From assembly GCF_903181435.1 (NCBI RefSeq), contig NZ_CAEUHO010000004.1, positions 868,001 through 932,000 of the forward strand: a DNA stretch of 64,000 bases. Reading direction: 5' to 3'. Of the stretch, positions 33,998 through 41,321 are shown piece by piece. Within the stretch, counting starts at the first letter, position 1. Each line of letters opens with the position of its first letter. The notes beneath the pieces were generated by a model. The model searched no databases. It saw nothing but the letters and a program-made list of their open reading frames with translations, and had not been told where the DNA came from. Source of the stretch: Bacteroides acidifaciens (GTDB taxonomy: Bacteria; Bacteroidota; Bacteroidia; Bacteroidales; Bacteroidaceae). The translations under genes were made by a program, and so were the position numbers.

Positions 33998-34450
33998 ATG
34001 TTAAACCCTAAAAGTGAAAGGACAATGACACAGAAAGAATTTGAAGACAGGACACGGAGACTGATAACGGTAGAAGATTATCATTTTGTAGAGAATCTCT
34101 ACATAGCTGCTGGAAATATGGATAAGGACGAGTTCTGTAAAGAAATGAAAGCCATGTGTGCCTATGACGGAGCTAACGATCATATTGAATTACGCCAATG
34201 TTTGAAAGAAGTCGGCAGACGTGTTGGTGGAATGGATGCAGAGCTTAGTTTTTTGAAAAAAGCTATAAAGGAAGAGCGGGAGGAACTTGCAGAGTTTCTT
34301 ATAGGTAAAGCCAGCGTATATAATGACACTGATTTTTATAATAAGGCAGTGAAATTAGTTGGGCAAAAGGAAGTTGTAACCAAAAAAATTAAAATGGGGC
34401 TTCCTCTTTGGGAAGAGGATGTACAGTATATCAATGTTAACCTGAAATAA
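33998..34450 (+). CDS. Phage early protein of unknown function
   Basis: A 150-residue soluble protein, first gene from the repressed rightward promoter (start predicted near 33947). The ATG at 33998 (MLNPKSERTM) lies after the promoter; 34025 (MTQKEFEDRT) is an alternative, and the longer frame from 33866 overlaps the promoter and repressor. The sequence is mostly helical and charged (DHIELRQCLKEVGRRVGGMD; KKAIKEEREELAEFLIGKAS). No motif identifies it. Its position corresponds to the early regulatory genes that follow the repressor in Mu-like phages. Confidence 0.65.
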   Translation: MLNPKSERTMTQKEFEDRTRRLITVEDYHFVENLYIAAGNMDKDEFCKEMKAMCAYDGANDHIELRQCLKEVGRRVGGMDAELSFLKKAIKEEREELAEFLIGKASVYNDTDFYNKAVKLVGQKEVVTKKIKMGLPLWEEDVQYINVNLK

Positions 34451-34458
34451 ATAGTAAT

Positions 34459-34692
34459 ATGGAAAAGTACATAGCAGTAACGAAAGAAAACCGCGAGTTC
34501 CTGATTAAGACTTTCAGGACTACTAAAATAGCGGTATGGCGGGCACTGACTTTTGTTGAACGTGGGGGCGACAGCCCACGGGCGCGGAAAATCCGCCATC
34601 TGGCACAGCAGCGTGGAGGTATTCTAATGATTACTTCCCCTGCAATAGAAACGATGCACGATGCAGATGGTGGAAAATTTAAAGTCGATTGA
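34459..34692 (+). pseudogene. Phage early gene truncated by the IS21-family element
   Basis: The 77-codon frame (MEKYIAVTKENREFLIKTFR..., then ERGGDSPRARKIRHLAQQRG) resembles a small protein common in Bacteroides prophages, as far as I recall. Its native sequence stops at HDADG, where the IS left end begins at 34671. The final GKFKVD and stop are encoded by the IS, so the C-terminus has been lost. It starts 8 bp after the previous gene, in one operon. Confidence 0.7.
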
Positions 34693-34799
34693 CCCACTAT
34701 TATACTCTAAATTGACCCATCAAAAAAATATTAGATTTAAATAAAGAAAAATGCATTTTAACCCGGGTCATTTTCAATTATAATAATCTACAATATATA

Positions 34800-35573
34800 C
34801 TATTTCTTTTTAGCATTAATCTTTCTTACAGAATCCCCGGTAAGTTCAATCTTGTGTGCTGTATGTACAATTCTGTCCAGGATTGCGTCAGCTACTGTAG
34901 GATCACCAATTGCATCATACCAGCTTTCGACAGGAAGTTGTGATGTTATTATGATTGATTTTAATCCGTGTCTGTCTTCTATTATTTCCATAAGGATTGA
35001 CCTTTCCCTGGCATCCAGTCCTATAAGAAACAGATCGTCAAGAATCAGCAGTTGACACTTTTCTATTTTTTTCATCTCAGATTCTATAGTGCCCTTGTTT
35101 TTGGCAATTTTAAGCTGTCCCATAAGCTTTGACGCATTTGAATACAAAGTCTTTATTCCATTCTTACATGCCTCATATCCTATGGCTGAAGCTATATAGC
35201 TTTTACCTGTACCGGAGCTTCCCGTGATGAAAACATTCTGTCCGTCTCTTATAAAATCAAGAGATGCAAGTCTCTCAAGCTGGTTACGGTCAAGGTTACG
35301 TTTTATGGTATAGTCTATTTTTTCCATATATGCCTTATATCTGAAGTTTGCAGACTTTATCAGTCTCTCAATGCTTACATTGCGTCTGTAATCATATTCG
35401 CTTTCAAGAAGCCATTTAAGAAACTCATCGTTTGTCATACCATCAGAGGATGTGGTCCTGCAGTCATTTCTATATGTTTCAAGCATGCCGTAAAAACGTA
35501 ACTTGGAGAGTAGTTCCATTATTCTGTCCATATTTTTTCCGACAGTTCTGCTTGTTTTATTATTACTTGTCAT
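34800..35573 (-). CDS. istB: IS21-family helper ATPase IstB
   Basis: A 257-residue DnaC-like AAA+ ATPase from the ATG at 35573 (MTSNNKTSRTVGKNMDRIME). Walker A is GSSGTGKSYIA near residues 117-127, Walker B is CQLLILDDLFLIG, and sensor and arginine regions follow (SIIITSQLPVESWYDAIGDP). IstB oligomerises on target DNA and directs IstA. A longer frame to 35678 lies within istA and is rejected. The chosen start overlaps istA by 11 bp, consistent with translational coupling. Confidence 0.95.
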   Translation of the reverse strand: MTSNNKTSRTVGKNMDRIMELLSKLRFYGMLETYRNDCRTTSSDGMTNDEFLKWLLESEYDYRRNVSIERLIKSANFRYKAYMEKIDYTIKRNLDRNQLERLASLDFIRDGQNVFITGSSGTGKSYIASAIGYEACKNGIKTLYSNASKLMGQLKIAKNKGTIESEMKKIEKCQLLILDDLFLIGLDARERSILMEIIEDRHGLKSIIITSQLPVESWYDAIGDPTVADAILDRIVHTAHKIELTGDSVRKINAKKK

Positions 35574-37128
35574 TTTTATCCATGTTTTTAGAGTTAAAAT
35601 AATCCTTGCCTCTGAGATTTCTGTGTTTGGGGGTAAGTTCGGGAGCCTGTCCCTCCATCTGTACATGATACTTCTCATCTTCCCTGTTTACCAGAATACT
35701 TTCAAGTTCGTTGTACCCGAACATACCGAATTCCATTGCCACCTGGCATGAAAGAACCACCCTGTCATGTCCGAAACGCTCCACAAGACTTAATATACCA
35801 TCGGCTGAACGTACGGCCTGGACCGGATATTTCTTGGCAACGGCCACACGCTTTATGTACTCTTCCAATACCGGATCAATTTCACATGCCTTGCGGTATA
35901 TATCATCCATTCTGATTCTGTATTCATGTAGCACTCCCGAAAGTTTGTGGGACGGTTTTTCTGAATAAGTGAAAGGTGTATCATCCCTGCGATGTGTCGT
36001 TATGTGTCTGAACTTATGATATATCTCCACTGTGTCCCCATCATACAGTAATTCTACAGTATCGCCGATATACTCTTTAGGAACACTGTAATAGTGATTG
36101 TTAAGCGATACATAACTGTTTCTCATGACAGTTGCCGTTTTCCGGCTTTTTGATATAAATTTTGTTGCCGGCAATGTATGCAGCCTGTCTTTCTCGACTT
36201 CGAGGAAACGTTCCCGACGGCTGTAGTTGCGATTGTACATCTTTCGGCTGTTCAACGCATCCGTATGCTTCATTATTTCTATGTTCAAGGCTTCAAGATC
36301 ATTGAATTTCAATCCCGTCATCTTTGAATACACCTCCCTGTAGAGCAGTCTTACAGCATTCTCAACCAGAGCTTTGTCTTTAGGCTTTCGTACTCTTGCC
36401 GGGAAGACAACACATCCATAATGGTCTGCAAATGCAGCAAAGTCGTCATTGATTACAGGTTCAACACCTCCAGGCTTTGTTACGGCTGATTTCAGGTTGT
36501 CTGGAACTATGGCATTGGGGACACCTCCAAAATAATGGAAAGCATTTTCACATGCCTGGATAAGGTGTTCTTTCTTTTGTGATGGTACAGCCTCGTAATA
36601 AGTAATCTGGCTGCATGGAAGTATAGCGGCAAATACTTCTACGGGAACCTTATTGCCTGTTTTTTCGTATGAGAGATAAAGTTTGTCGCCGGCAAAATCC
36701 ACATACATCTGATCACCGGCTATATGATCTATGCGTCCAACAGGAATCTTTACTTCCCTTTCTCGTCTGATATATAAACAAAAAGAACAGTAGCTGTAAC
36801 CTTGTGGACGATTTTTAAGATATTCCTCATACAAAGACCTTCTTGTTGTCCCACGGACCTTAAGTCGTTTCATGTAATCAGGTATACGTTCTTGAAGATA
36901 CTTATACTCTGCAGAGCCAGACGATTCTTTGTCAGTCTCCGTACCGAAAAGCTCATGCAGATGCTGCTCGTCCATTTTCAACAGACGCTCAAGTTCTATA
37001 CCCATATCTTCGTATATACGGATATAACGTTTGACTGTATTACGTGAAACAAGGAGAGAAGAACTGATACCGCGGATACTCATTCCTGACTGATAACACC
37101 GCAGTATGTGCTTGATTCTTATTTTCAT
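35563..37128 (-). CDS. istA: IS21-family transposase IstA
   Basis: A 521-residue DDE transposase. The N-terminus has an HTH (CYQSGMSIRGISSSLLVSRN, residues 12-31). The rve-type core shows the first catalytic Asp in HIAGDQMYVDFAGDKLYLSY, the second in VPDNLKSAV, and the Glu in DKALVENAVRLLYREVY. The C-terminal beta-barrel region follows (KTATVMRNSYVSLNNHYYSV). Length is normal for IstA and the frame is intact, so the IS may still be active. Confidence 0.95.
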   Translation of the reverse strand: MKIRIKHILRCYQSGMSIRGISSSLLVSRNTVKRYIRIYEDMGIELERLLKMDEQHLHELFGTETDKESSGSAEYKYLQERIPDYMKRLKVRGTTRRSLYEEYLKNRPQGYSYCSFCLYIRREREVKIPVGRIDHIAGDQMYVDFAGDKLYLSYEKTGNKVPVEVFAAILPCSQITYYEAVPSQKKEHLIQACENAFHYFGGVPNAIVPDNLKSAVTKPGGVEPVINDDFAAFADHYGCVVFPARVRKPKDKALVENAVRLLYREVYSKMTGLKFNDLEALNIEIMKHTDALNSRKMYNRNYSRRERFLEVEKDRLHTLPATKFISKSRKTATVMRNSYVSLNNHYYSVPKEYIGDTVELLYDGDTVEIYHKFRHITTHRRDDTPFTYSEKPSHKLSGVLHEYRIRMDDIYRKACEIDPVLEEYIKRVAVAKKYPVQAVRSADGILSLVERFGHDRVVLSCQVAMEFGMFGYNELESILVNREDEKYHVQMEGQAPELTPKHRNLRGKDYFNSKNMDKNDK

Positions 37129-37311
37129 TCTTTAAAATTTTATTCAGTTAATAATACCGGGTTAAAATGCTTTGTAAAGTACGAAAACAAGACTGAAATA
37201 TGGTAATTATACAGGGGCAATTTTTATTATAATCACAGCGGATCAGTTTCGGTTATAAAGGTGGGTCAGAAGACTTTTATAATAGTGGGTCAATCGACTT
37301 TAAATTTTCCA

Positions 37312-38279
37312 GTGATCCTAACGGGACGCGGTACTGTCTTAAAATAGACGTGCGCAAGTTCTATCCCTCCATCGACCACGGCATACTCAAACAGGTCATT
37401 CGGCGCAAGCTGAAAGACCCCGATGTGCTTTGGCTTCTGGACGGCATCATAGATTCAGCCAGCGGCGTGCCTATCGGCAACTACATTTCCCAATATTTCG
37501 CCAACCTGTACCTTTCGGAACTCGACCACCTGTTAAAGGAGGACGTCGGGGTGCGGTATTATTACCGTTACGCCGACGACATTGTGCTGCTTTCCGACAG
37601 CAAGGAGTATTTAAGCGGCGTTCTGGTATATATCAACCATTACCTGAACGACAGCCGCCTGCTCACGCTGAAAAGCAACTTCCAAATTTATCCCGTGGAA
37701 AGTCGGGGTATCGACTTTGTCGGTTACGTGACCTACCACACCCACTGCCTTGCCCGCAAACGTAACAAGCAGGGGTTGTGCAGGGAACTGGCCGCGTTGC
37801 GTAAAAAGGGACTGCCTGACGAGGAAATAAGGCTTCGCGTGGCTTCACGCATGGGCTTTATGAAACACTGCGACAGCAATCATTTATTAAAAATACTCGG
37901 TATGAAGAAATTTAGCGACATCAAGCCCAAACAGGGCAAACTAACGGGTAGCAAATACCACATCGACGACATCCTGAACCGCGAAATCCATATAACGGCT
38001 TTCGACATATCCCCGTCGAAATTCAACAGCGACCAGATGCTGACGCTGCAATATGAGATTTACGAACAAATGGAGGACGAGCAGGGCAAAGTGATAGACG
38101 ACGAGGGCAACCCTGTCATGGCTTGGATAAAGCACATCACTTTTACAGGGTCAAAAGCCCTTATCCGCCAGCTTGACGGTGTGGAACTGACCGAACCCGT
38201 TGCAGCGAAAATAATCAAGCAACCCATCGGGACAGACGGCAAACGCTGCTTTTACAGCATAGTCGATCCCGACCAATAA
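37312..38279 (+). pseudogene. DGR-type reverse transcriptase, N-terminus lost at the IS21 boundary
   Basis: About 322 codons remain, joined in frame to the IS end, with no native start codon. The frame begins DPNGTRYCLKIDVRKFYPSI (RT motifs 1-2), continues SASGVPIGNYISQYFANLYL, whose IGNxxSQ box is typical of diversity-generating retroelements rather than of group II introns or retrons, then YYYRYADDIVLLS with the catalytic YADD, and RGIDFVGYVTY. A C-terminal extension of about 110 residues (HIDDILNREIHITAFDISPS; TFTGSKALIRQLDGVELTEP) follows. Roughly the first 60-100 residues, and any upstream template repeat and accessory gene, are missing. DGRs in phages usually diversify tail-fibre genes. 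None is present here. Confidence 0.85.
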
Positions 38280-38288
38280 AAAAGAGTA

Positions 38289-38663
38289 ATGAACACAGTA
38301 AGTTACATTGAACGAAAGAAGTATGTAAGGTATGATGCGGACAGCTACCTGCTTTATCTGAACGAAGCCCCCGCCGACGTGGTGGTGGATGAGGACAGCG
38401 GCGAAACCGCCCGCGGCTACTCCTACACAGGTGAGGAAACCGACGGTTCTACCCGCATTTCCGTTGATGCACGCACAGTCACCGACGAAAACCGCCGCGG
38501 CAAGTTCGTGGCGGGGCTTATCGGCAGGCGTTACAGTATTGACGACCAGATTGCCATCTTGGCAAACAGCGACAACACGGACGAACATGCCGAGGAACTG
38601 CGCACGTTTGAAGCCTACCGCGCCGAATGCAAGCGGCAGGTGGACGAACTGCTGAGCCGATAG
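38289..38663 (+). CDS. Small acidic phage protein downstream of the reverse transcriptase
   Basis: The 124-residue protein starts 9 bp after the RT stop. It begins MNTVSYIERKKYVRYDADSY, is strongly acidic in the middle (VVVDEDSGETARGYSYTGEE), and ends in a helical ELRTFEAYRAECKRQVDELL. The composition and the short C-terminal helix recall tail-fibre assembly or accessory proteins of phages, but I cannot assign it. Its close linkage to the RT suggests it may have belonged to the diversified tail module. Confidence 0.65.
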   Translation: MNTVSYIERKKYVRYDADSYLLYLNEAPADVVVDEDSGETARGYSYTGEETDGSTRISVDARTVTDENRRGKFVAGLIGRRYSIDDQIAILANSDNTDEHAEELRTFEAYRAECKRQVDELLSR

Positions 38664-38675
38664 ACACCTGAAGAT

Positions 38676-38830
38676 AGGGGGAAGAAATAGCCCCCAACCT
38701 GTTAGTAGGACGCCAATCACATACTAACACAAAGATGCGCCACAACGCACGGTCGGGGGCTAAAATGCCTTTTGACCGCGTTGTGACGCTTTTTTTGTGT
38801 GCGGCAATGCCGCATTGTATGTGATTGGCA
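38676..38830 (+). ncRNA. Candidate structured RNA with nested stems after the RT module
   Basis: Non-coding sequence between two phage genes contains several complementary segments. An outer 13-bp perfect stem pairs GCCAATCACATAC (38712-38724) with GTATGTGATTGGC (38817-38829). An inner stem pairs GCGCCACAACGCACGGTC (38737-38754) with GACCGCGTTGTGACGC (38774-38789) and is followed by eight T, like a terminator. A small hairpin GCGGCA-A-TGCCGC is at 38801-38813. AGCCCCC (38689-38695) can pair either with GGGGG at 38677-38681 or with GGGGGCT at 38755-38761. It may simply be an elaborate terminator. Confidence 0.5.
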
Positions 38831-38896
38831 ATGCAAAAGTACGAAAAATAACTCAAACCATATTTATAAACCATTAAAACATTGTTAGTATGCTGA

Positions 38897-39718
38897 ATGA
38901 TTAAAGTTTATTCAAGTGCGCCACTGCCTTTTCAGGGGCAAAAACGGCGATTTATCAAGGACTTCAAGGAAGTGCTTAAAAAGTTTGACAACATTACCAC
39001 TGTTGTTGATTTATTCGGTGGGAGCGGATTGCTTTCCCATGTAACCAAACGCGAACGGCCAGACGTTCGGGTTGTATATAACGACTACGATTATTTTTGT
39101 GACAGACTGGCCAATGTAGCGACTACAAACGAAATCCTGTTCCAAATAAGGTCTGTTTTGCAGGGAGTTGAACCTGACAAGAAAGTTCCAGCCGAACAAC
39201 GCGCTCAAATACTTGCCATTATTTCCGAGTATTCCGAAAAGGGATATGTCGATTATATTACGCTGGGTTCTTCGCTTTTATTCAGCGGGAAATGGGCAAA
39301 AACGTTTCAGGAATTATCAAAAGAGACGATGTACAATGTTGTAAGAAAGGCGAATTTTGATGTTACAGGGTATTTAGATGGTTTGGAGATCGTCCATAAG
39401 GATTACAAGGAACTATTCGCCCAATTCAAAGACGACAAAGATGTTTTGTTCCTGATAGATCCGCCTTATTTAGCAACAGATGTAGTTTCTTATGAAAATT
39501 ATTGGAAGTTGTCTGATTATCTTGATGTCCTGAAATTGCTGGTAGGCACGAAATACGTTTATTTCACCAGCAACAAGTCACAGATTGTTGAATTGTGCGA
39601 GTGGATAAGTACAAATGCTTCGATTGGGAATCCGTTTAAAAATGTAGAAATGCGGACACAACAAACCAGCCTAAATTATCATACCTCTTACACAGATATA
39701 ATGCTTGTGAGAGAATAA
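38897..39718 (+). CDS. D12-class adenine-N6 DNA methyltransferase (Dam-like)
   Basis: The 273-residue protein has the D12/Dam plan: an N-terminal SAPLPFQGQKRRFIKDF segment (the usual F-x-G-x-K motif), SAM-binding motif VVDLFGGSGLLSHVTK (residues 36-51), and catalytic DPPY within VLFLIDPPYLATDVVSYENY. A C-terminal YFTSNKSQIVELCEWI block follows. No restriction partner is nearby, so it is an orphan modification enzyme that could protect phage DNA or alter regulation, comparable in position to mom at the right end of Mu. A hairpin terminator follows at 39842-39886. Confidence 0.9.
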   Translation: MIKVYSSAPLPFQGQKRRFIKDFKEVLKKFDNITTVVDLFGGSGLLSHVTKRERPDVRVVYNDYDYFCDRLANVATTNEILFQIRSVLQGVEPDKKVPAEQRAQILAIISEYSEKGYVDYITLGSSLLFSGKWAKTFQELSKETMYNVVRKANFDVTGYLDGLEIVHKDYKELFAQFKDDKDVLFLIDPPYLATDVVSYENYWKLSDYLDVLKLLVGTKYVYFTSNKSQIVELCEWISTNASIGNPFKNVEMRTQQTSLNYHTSYTDIMLVRE

Positions 39719-39841
39719 AGCACGGTCAAGATAATACTTTAACCACTATGTAAAGGTAGTAATTTTCTATGAGTTGAGCAACAAAAGTGCATGAAAAATG
39801 CGCTCGAAATACAACTTTTTTCCTGCTTTTATAGATGTTCA

Positions 39842-39886
39842 AAAGGCATTTAATTACCAGTTAAACGGTGATTAAATGCCTTTGTT
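39842..39886 (+). terminator. Terminator after the adenine methyltransferase
   Basis: AAAGGCATTTAAT (39842-39854) pairs perfectly with ATTAAATGCCTTT (39871-39883), then GTTTT. Its loop side holds TTTAATTACCAGTTAAA (39849-39865), also present near the left end at 32980-32996. Otherwise the 303-bp gap 39719-40021 holds only the right-end sites and the GH43 tail. Confidence 0.7.
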
Positions 39887-39913
39887 TTGATGGGGTGAAA
39901 AAACAGTGAAAAA

Positions 39914-39951
39914 TGTACGTTTCGTTTTAGAAAGTTGTACGTTTCGTTTTC
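39914..39951. promoter_or_regulatory. Right-end transposase-binding-like sites (R2, R1)
   Basis: TGTACGTTTCGTTTT occurs at 39914-39928 (R2) and 39936-39950 (R1), exactly 22 bp apart. Read inward, R1 is GAAAACGAAACGTACAAC, 17 of 18 identical to L1, and ends 8 bp from the right boundary just as L1 begins 8 bp from the left boundary. Confidence 0.75.
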
Positions 39952-39965
39952 GCGATTATACTATT

Positions 39966-40007
39966 CCCTGGCAGGCGAAATGGAATCTTTCCTTCTTTGA
40001 TAAATAA
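39966..40007 (+). pseudogene. Orphaned 3' tail of the interrupted GH43 gene
   Basis: Directly after the right target repeat the sequence reads PWQAKWNLSFFDK then TAA. Joined to ...DGKITI at 32577 it gives a natural GH43 C-terminus. It ends 14 bp before the BNR gene, showing that GH43 and the BNR gene were once adjacent in one operon. Confidence 0.85.
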
Positions 40008-40021
40008 AAAAGAAAACAAGC

Positions 40022-41317
40022 ATGAAACGGATATTGCTACTGCTTTGCGGGATTATGCTGGTTCCTGTGTTATGTTACTCCCAACATTTGGTGGAAGTGG
40101 GGAAGGGGTATAGCTGTACTTCAGTCAACACTGCGGTGTTCCGTAATAATTCCCTGGTTACTCATGGAGATGAGCAGTACATCAGCTATTATGATGCTGA
40201 CGGTTATCTGACACTGGGAAAACGCAGACTGAACTCCAGACAATGGACGCTGCATCGTACCCAATATCAGGGAAATGTGAAGGACGCCCATAATATCATC
40301 AGTATGATGGTGGACGGAGAGGGGTATGTGCACGTTTCTTTTGACCATCATGGTCATAAATTGAATTACTGCCGGAGCATTGCTCCCGGTTCTTTGGAAT
40401 TGGGAGATAAAATGCCAATGACCGGAGTAGATGAAGGAAATGTCACTTATCCCGAATTTTATCCTTTATCGGGCGGAGATTTATTGTTTGCCTACCGTTC
40501 CGGTTCTTCCGGTCGTGGTAATCTGGTAATGAACCGTTACTCATTGAAAGAACAGAAGTGGACTCGTGTGCAGGATGTATTGATTGACGGCGAGAATCAA
40601 CGAAACGCCTATTGGCAACTATACGTTGATGAACAGGGAACTATCCATCTTTCATGGGTGTGGCGTGAAACCTGGCATGTAGAGACAAACCACGATATTT
40701 GTTATGCCCGTTCGTTTGATAATGGTGTAACCTGGTATAAATCGAATGGCGAGCAATATAAACTTCCGATTAAGTTATCGAACGCGGAATATGCTTGTCG
40801 CCTGCCTCAAAACTGTGAATTGATAAACCAGACAAGCATGAGTGCCGATGCGGGTGGAAATCCCTATATAGCTACTTATTGGAGAGAACCCGACAGTGAC
40901 GTACCGCAATATCGCATAGTGTGGAATGACGGGAAAGTATGGCATCACCGGCAGGTGACAGAACGTAAAATGCCTTTTACCCTGAAAGGCGGTGGCACGA
41001 AGATGATTCCTATCGCCCGTCCGCGTATTGTCGTAGAGGATGGAGAAGTTTTTTATATCTTCCGCGACGAGGAACGGGGAAGCTGTGTTTCTATAGCTCA
41101 TGCTGCCGATGCCGGTACCAGCAAATGGACGATAACGGATTTAACCGACTTTCCGGTAGATGCCTGGGAACCGTCACACGACACGGAACTTTGGAAGCAA
41201 CAACGGAAATTGCATCTCTTTGTACAACATACCCGCCAGGGAGACGGTGAACGTACCGCAGAGATTGAACCTCAGATGGTATATGTGTTGGAAATGAACA
41301 TGAATACAAATAAATAA
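40022..41317 (+). CDS. BNR-4-type seven-bladed propeller protein (GH145 / PL24-related)
   Basis: A 431-residue exported protein (signal peptide to VLCYSQ) built of repeated propeller blades: YISYYDADGYLTLGKRRL, GYVHVSFDHHGHKLNYCRS, GTIHLSWVWRETWHVETNHD, GNPYIATYWREPDSDVPQYR and EVFYIFRDEERGSCVSIAHA. This is the BNR-4 family, which includes ulvan-type lyases and the GH145 alpha-L-rhamnosidases that cut rhamnose from glucuronic acid in gum arabic. The conserved histidines in FDHHGHKLNY are in the region used catalytically by relatives. Neighbouring GH105 and GH43 genes support a role on acidic arabinogalactan or rhamnogalacturonan side chains. GH105 follows after 4 bp. Confidence 0.82.
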   Translation: MKRILLLLCGIMLVPVLCYSQHLVEVGKGYSCTSVNTAVFRNNSLVTHGDEQYISYYDADGYLTLGKRRLNSRQWTLHRTQYQGNVKDAHNIISMMVDGEGYVHVSFDHHGHKLNYCRSIAPGSLELGDKMPMTGVDEGNVTYPEFYPLSGGDLLFAYRSGSSGRGNLVMNRYSLKEQKWTRVQDVLIDGENQRNAYWQLYVDEQGTIHLSWVWRETWHVETNHDICYARSFDNGVTWYKSNGEQYKLPIKLSNAEYACRLPQNCELINQTSMSADAGGNPYIATYWREPDSDVPQYRIVWNDGKVWHHRQVTERKMPFTLKGGGTKMIPIARPRIVVEDGEVFYIFRDEERGSCVSIAHAADAGTSKWTITDLTDFPVDAWEPSHDTELWKQQRKLHLFVQHTRQGDGERTAEIEPQMVYVLEMNMNTNK

Positions 41318-41321
41318 AGAT

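Larger units (their letters stand above)
34671..37311 (-). mobile_element. IS21-family insertion sequence (istA-istB)
   Basis: The element is bounded by perfect 34-bp inverted repeats, 34671-34704 and 37278-37311 (outer end TGGAAAATTTAAAGTCGATT). It encodes IstA and IstB on the minus strand with an 11-bp overlap. A shorter subterminal repeat (TTGACCCA- or CTGACCCA-like) lies further in at each end, as IS21 elements often have. The immediate flanks (GCAGATGG and GTGATCCT) show no target duplication. Together with the truncation of a different gene on each side, this suggests that a deletion starting at the IS removed the phage core. The total is 2641 bp. Confidence 0.92.
32578..39959. mobile_element. 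Deleted Mu-like transposable prophage carrying an IS21-family insertion
   Basis: This 7382-bp element lies between 6-bp direct repeats ACTATT (32572-32577 and 39960-39965). Joining the flanks restores an unbroken GH43 C-terminus, which defines the boundaries to within a base or two. The first 26 bp of the two ends align without gaps as inverted repeats; an 18-bp site begins 8 bp in from each terminus. Contents in order: left-end sites, leftward repressor, two rightward early genes, IS21 element, truncated reverse transcriptase, small phage gene, structured RNA, adenine methyltransferase, right-end sites. A repressor at the left and a DNA-modification gene at the right, with Mu-type end sites, fits a Mu-like phage. 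Transposase, head and tail genes are absent, so it is not autonomous. Confidence 0.8.

Noticed and set aside
34671-37311. Target-site duplication of the IS21 element
   Set aside because: Flanks GCAGATGG and GTGATCCT share no 4-8 bp repeat at any reasonable end position.
38151-38720. 189-codon minus-strand ORF across the RT end and the small phage gene
   Set aside because: Antisense to two phage genes with coherent plus-strand proteins, and it runs into the structured RNA region.
38664-38896. Retron msr-msd or DGR template repeat
   Set aside because: Retron RNAs lie upstream of their RT, and the segment is not the adenine-rich near-copy of a variable repeat that a DGR template should be; listed only as a structured RNA candidate.
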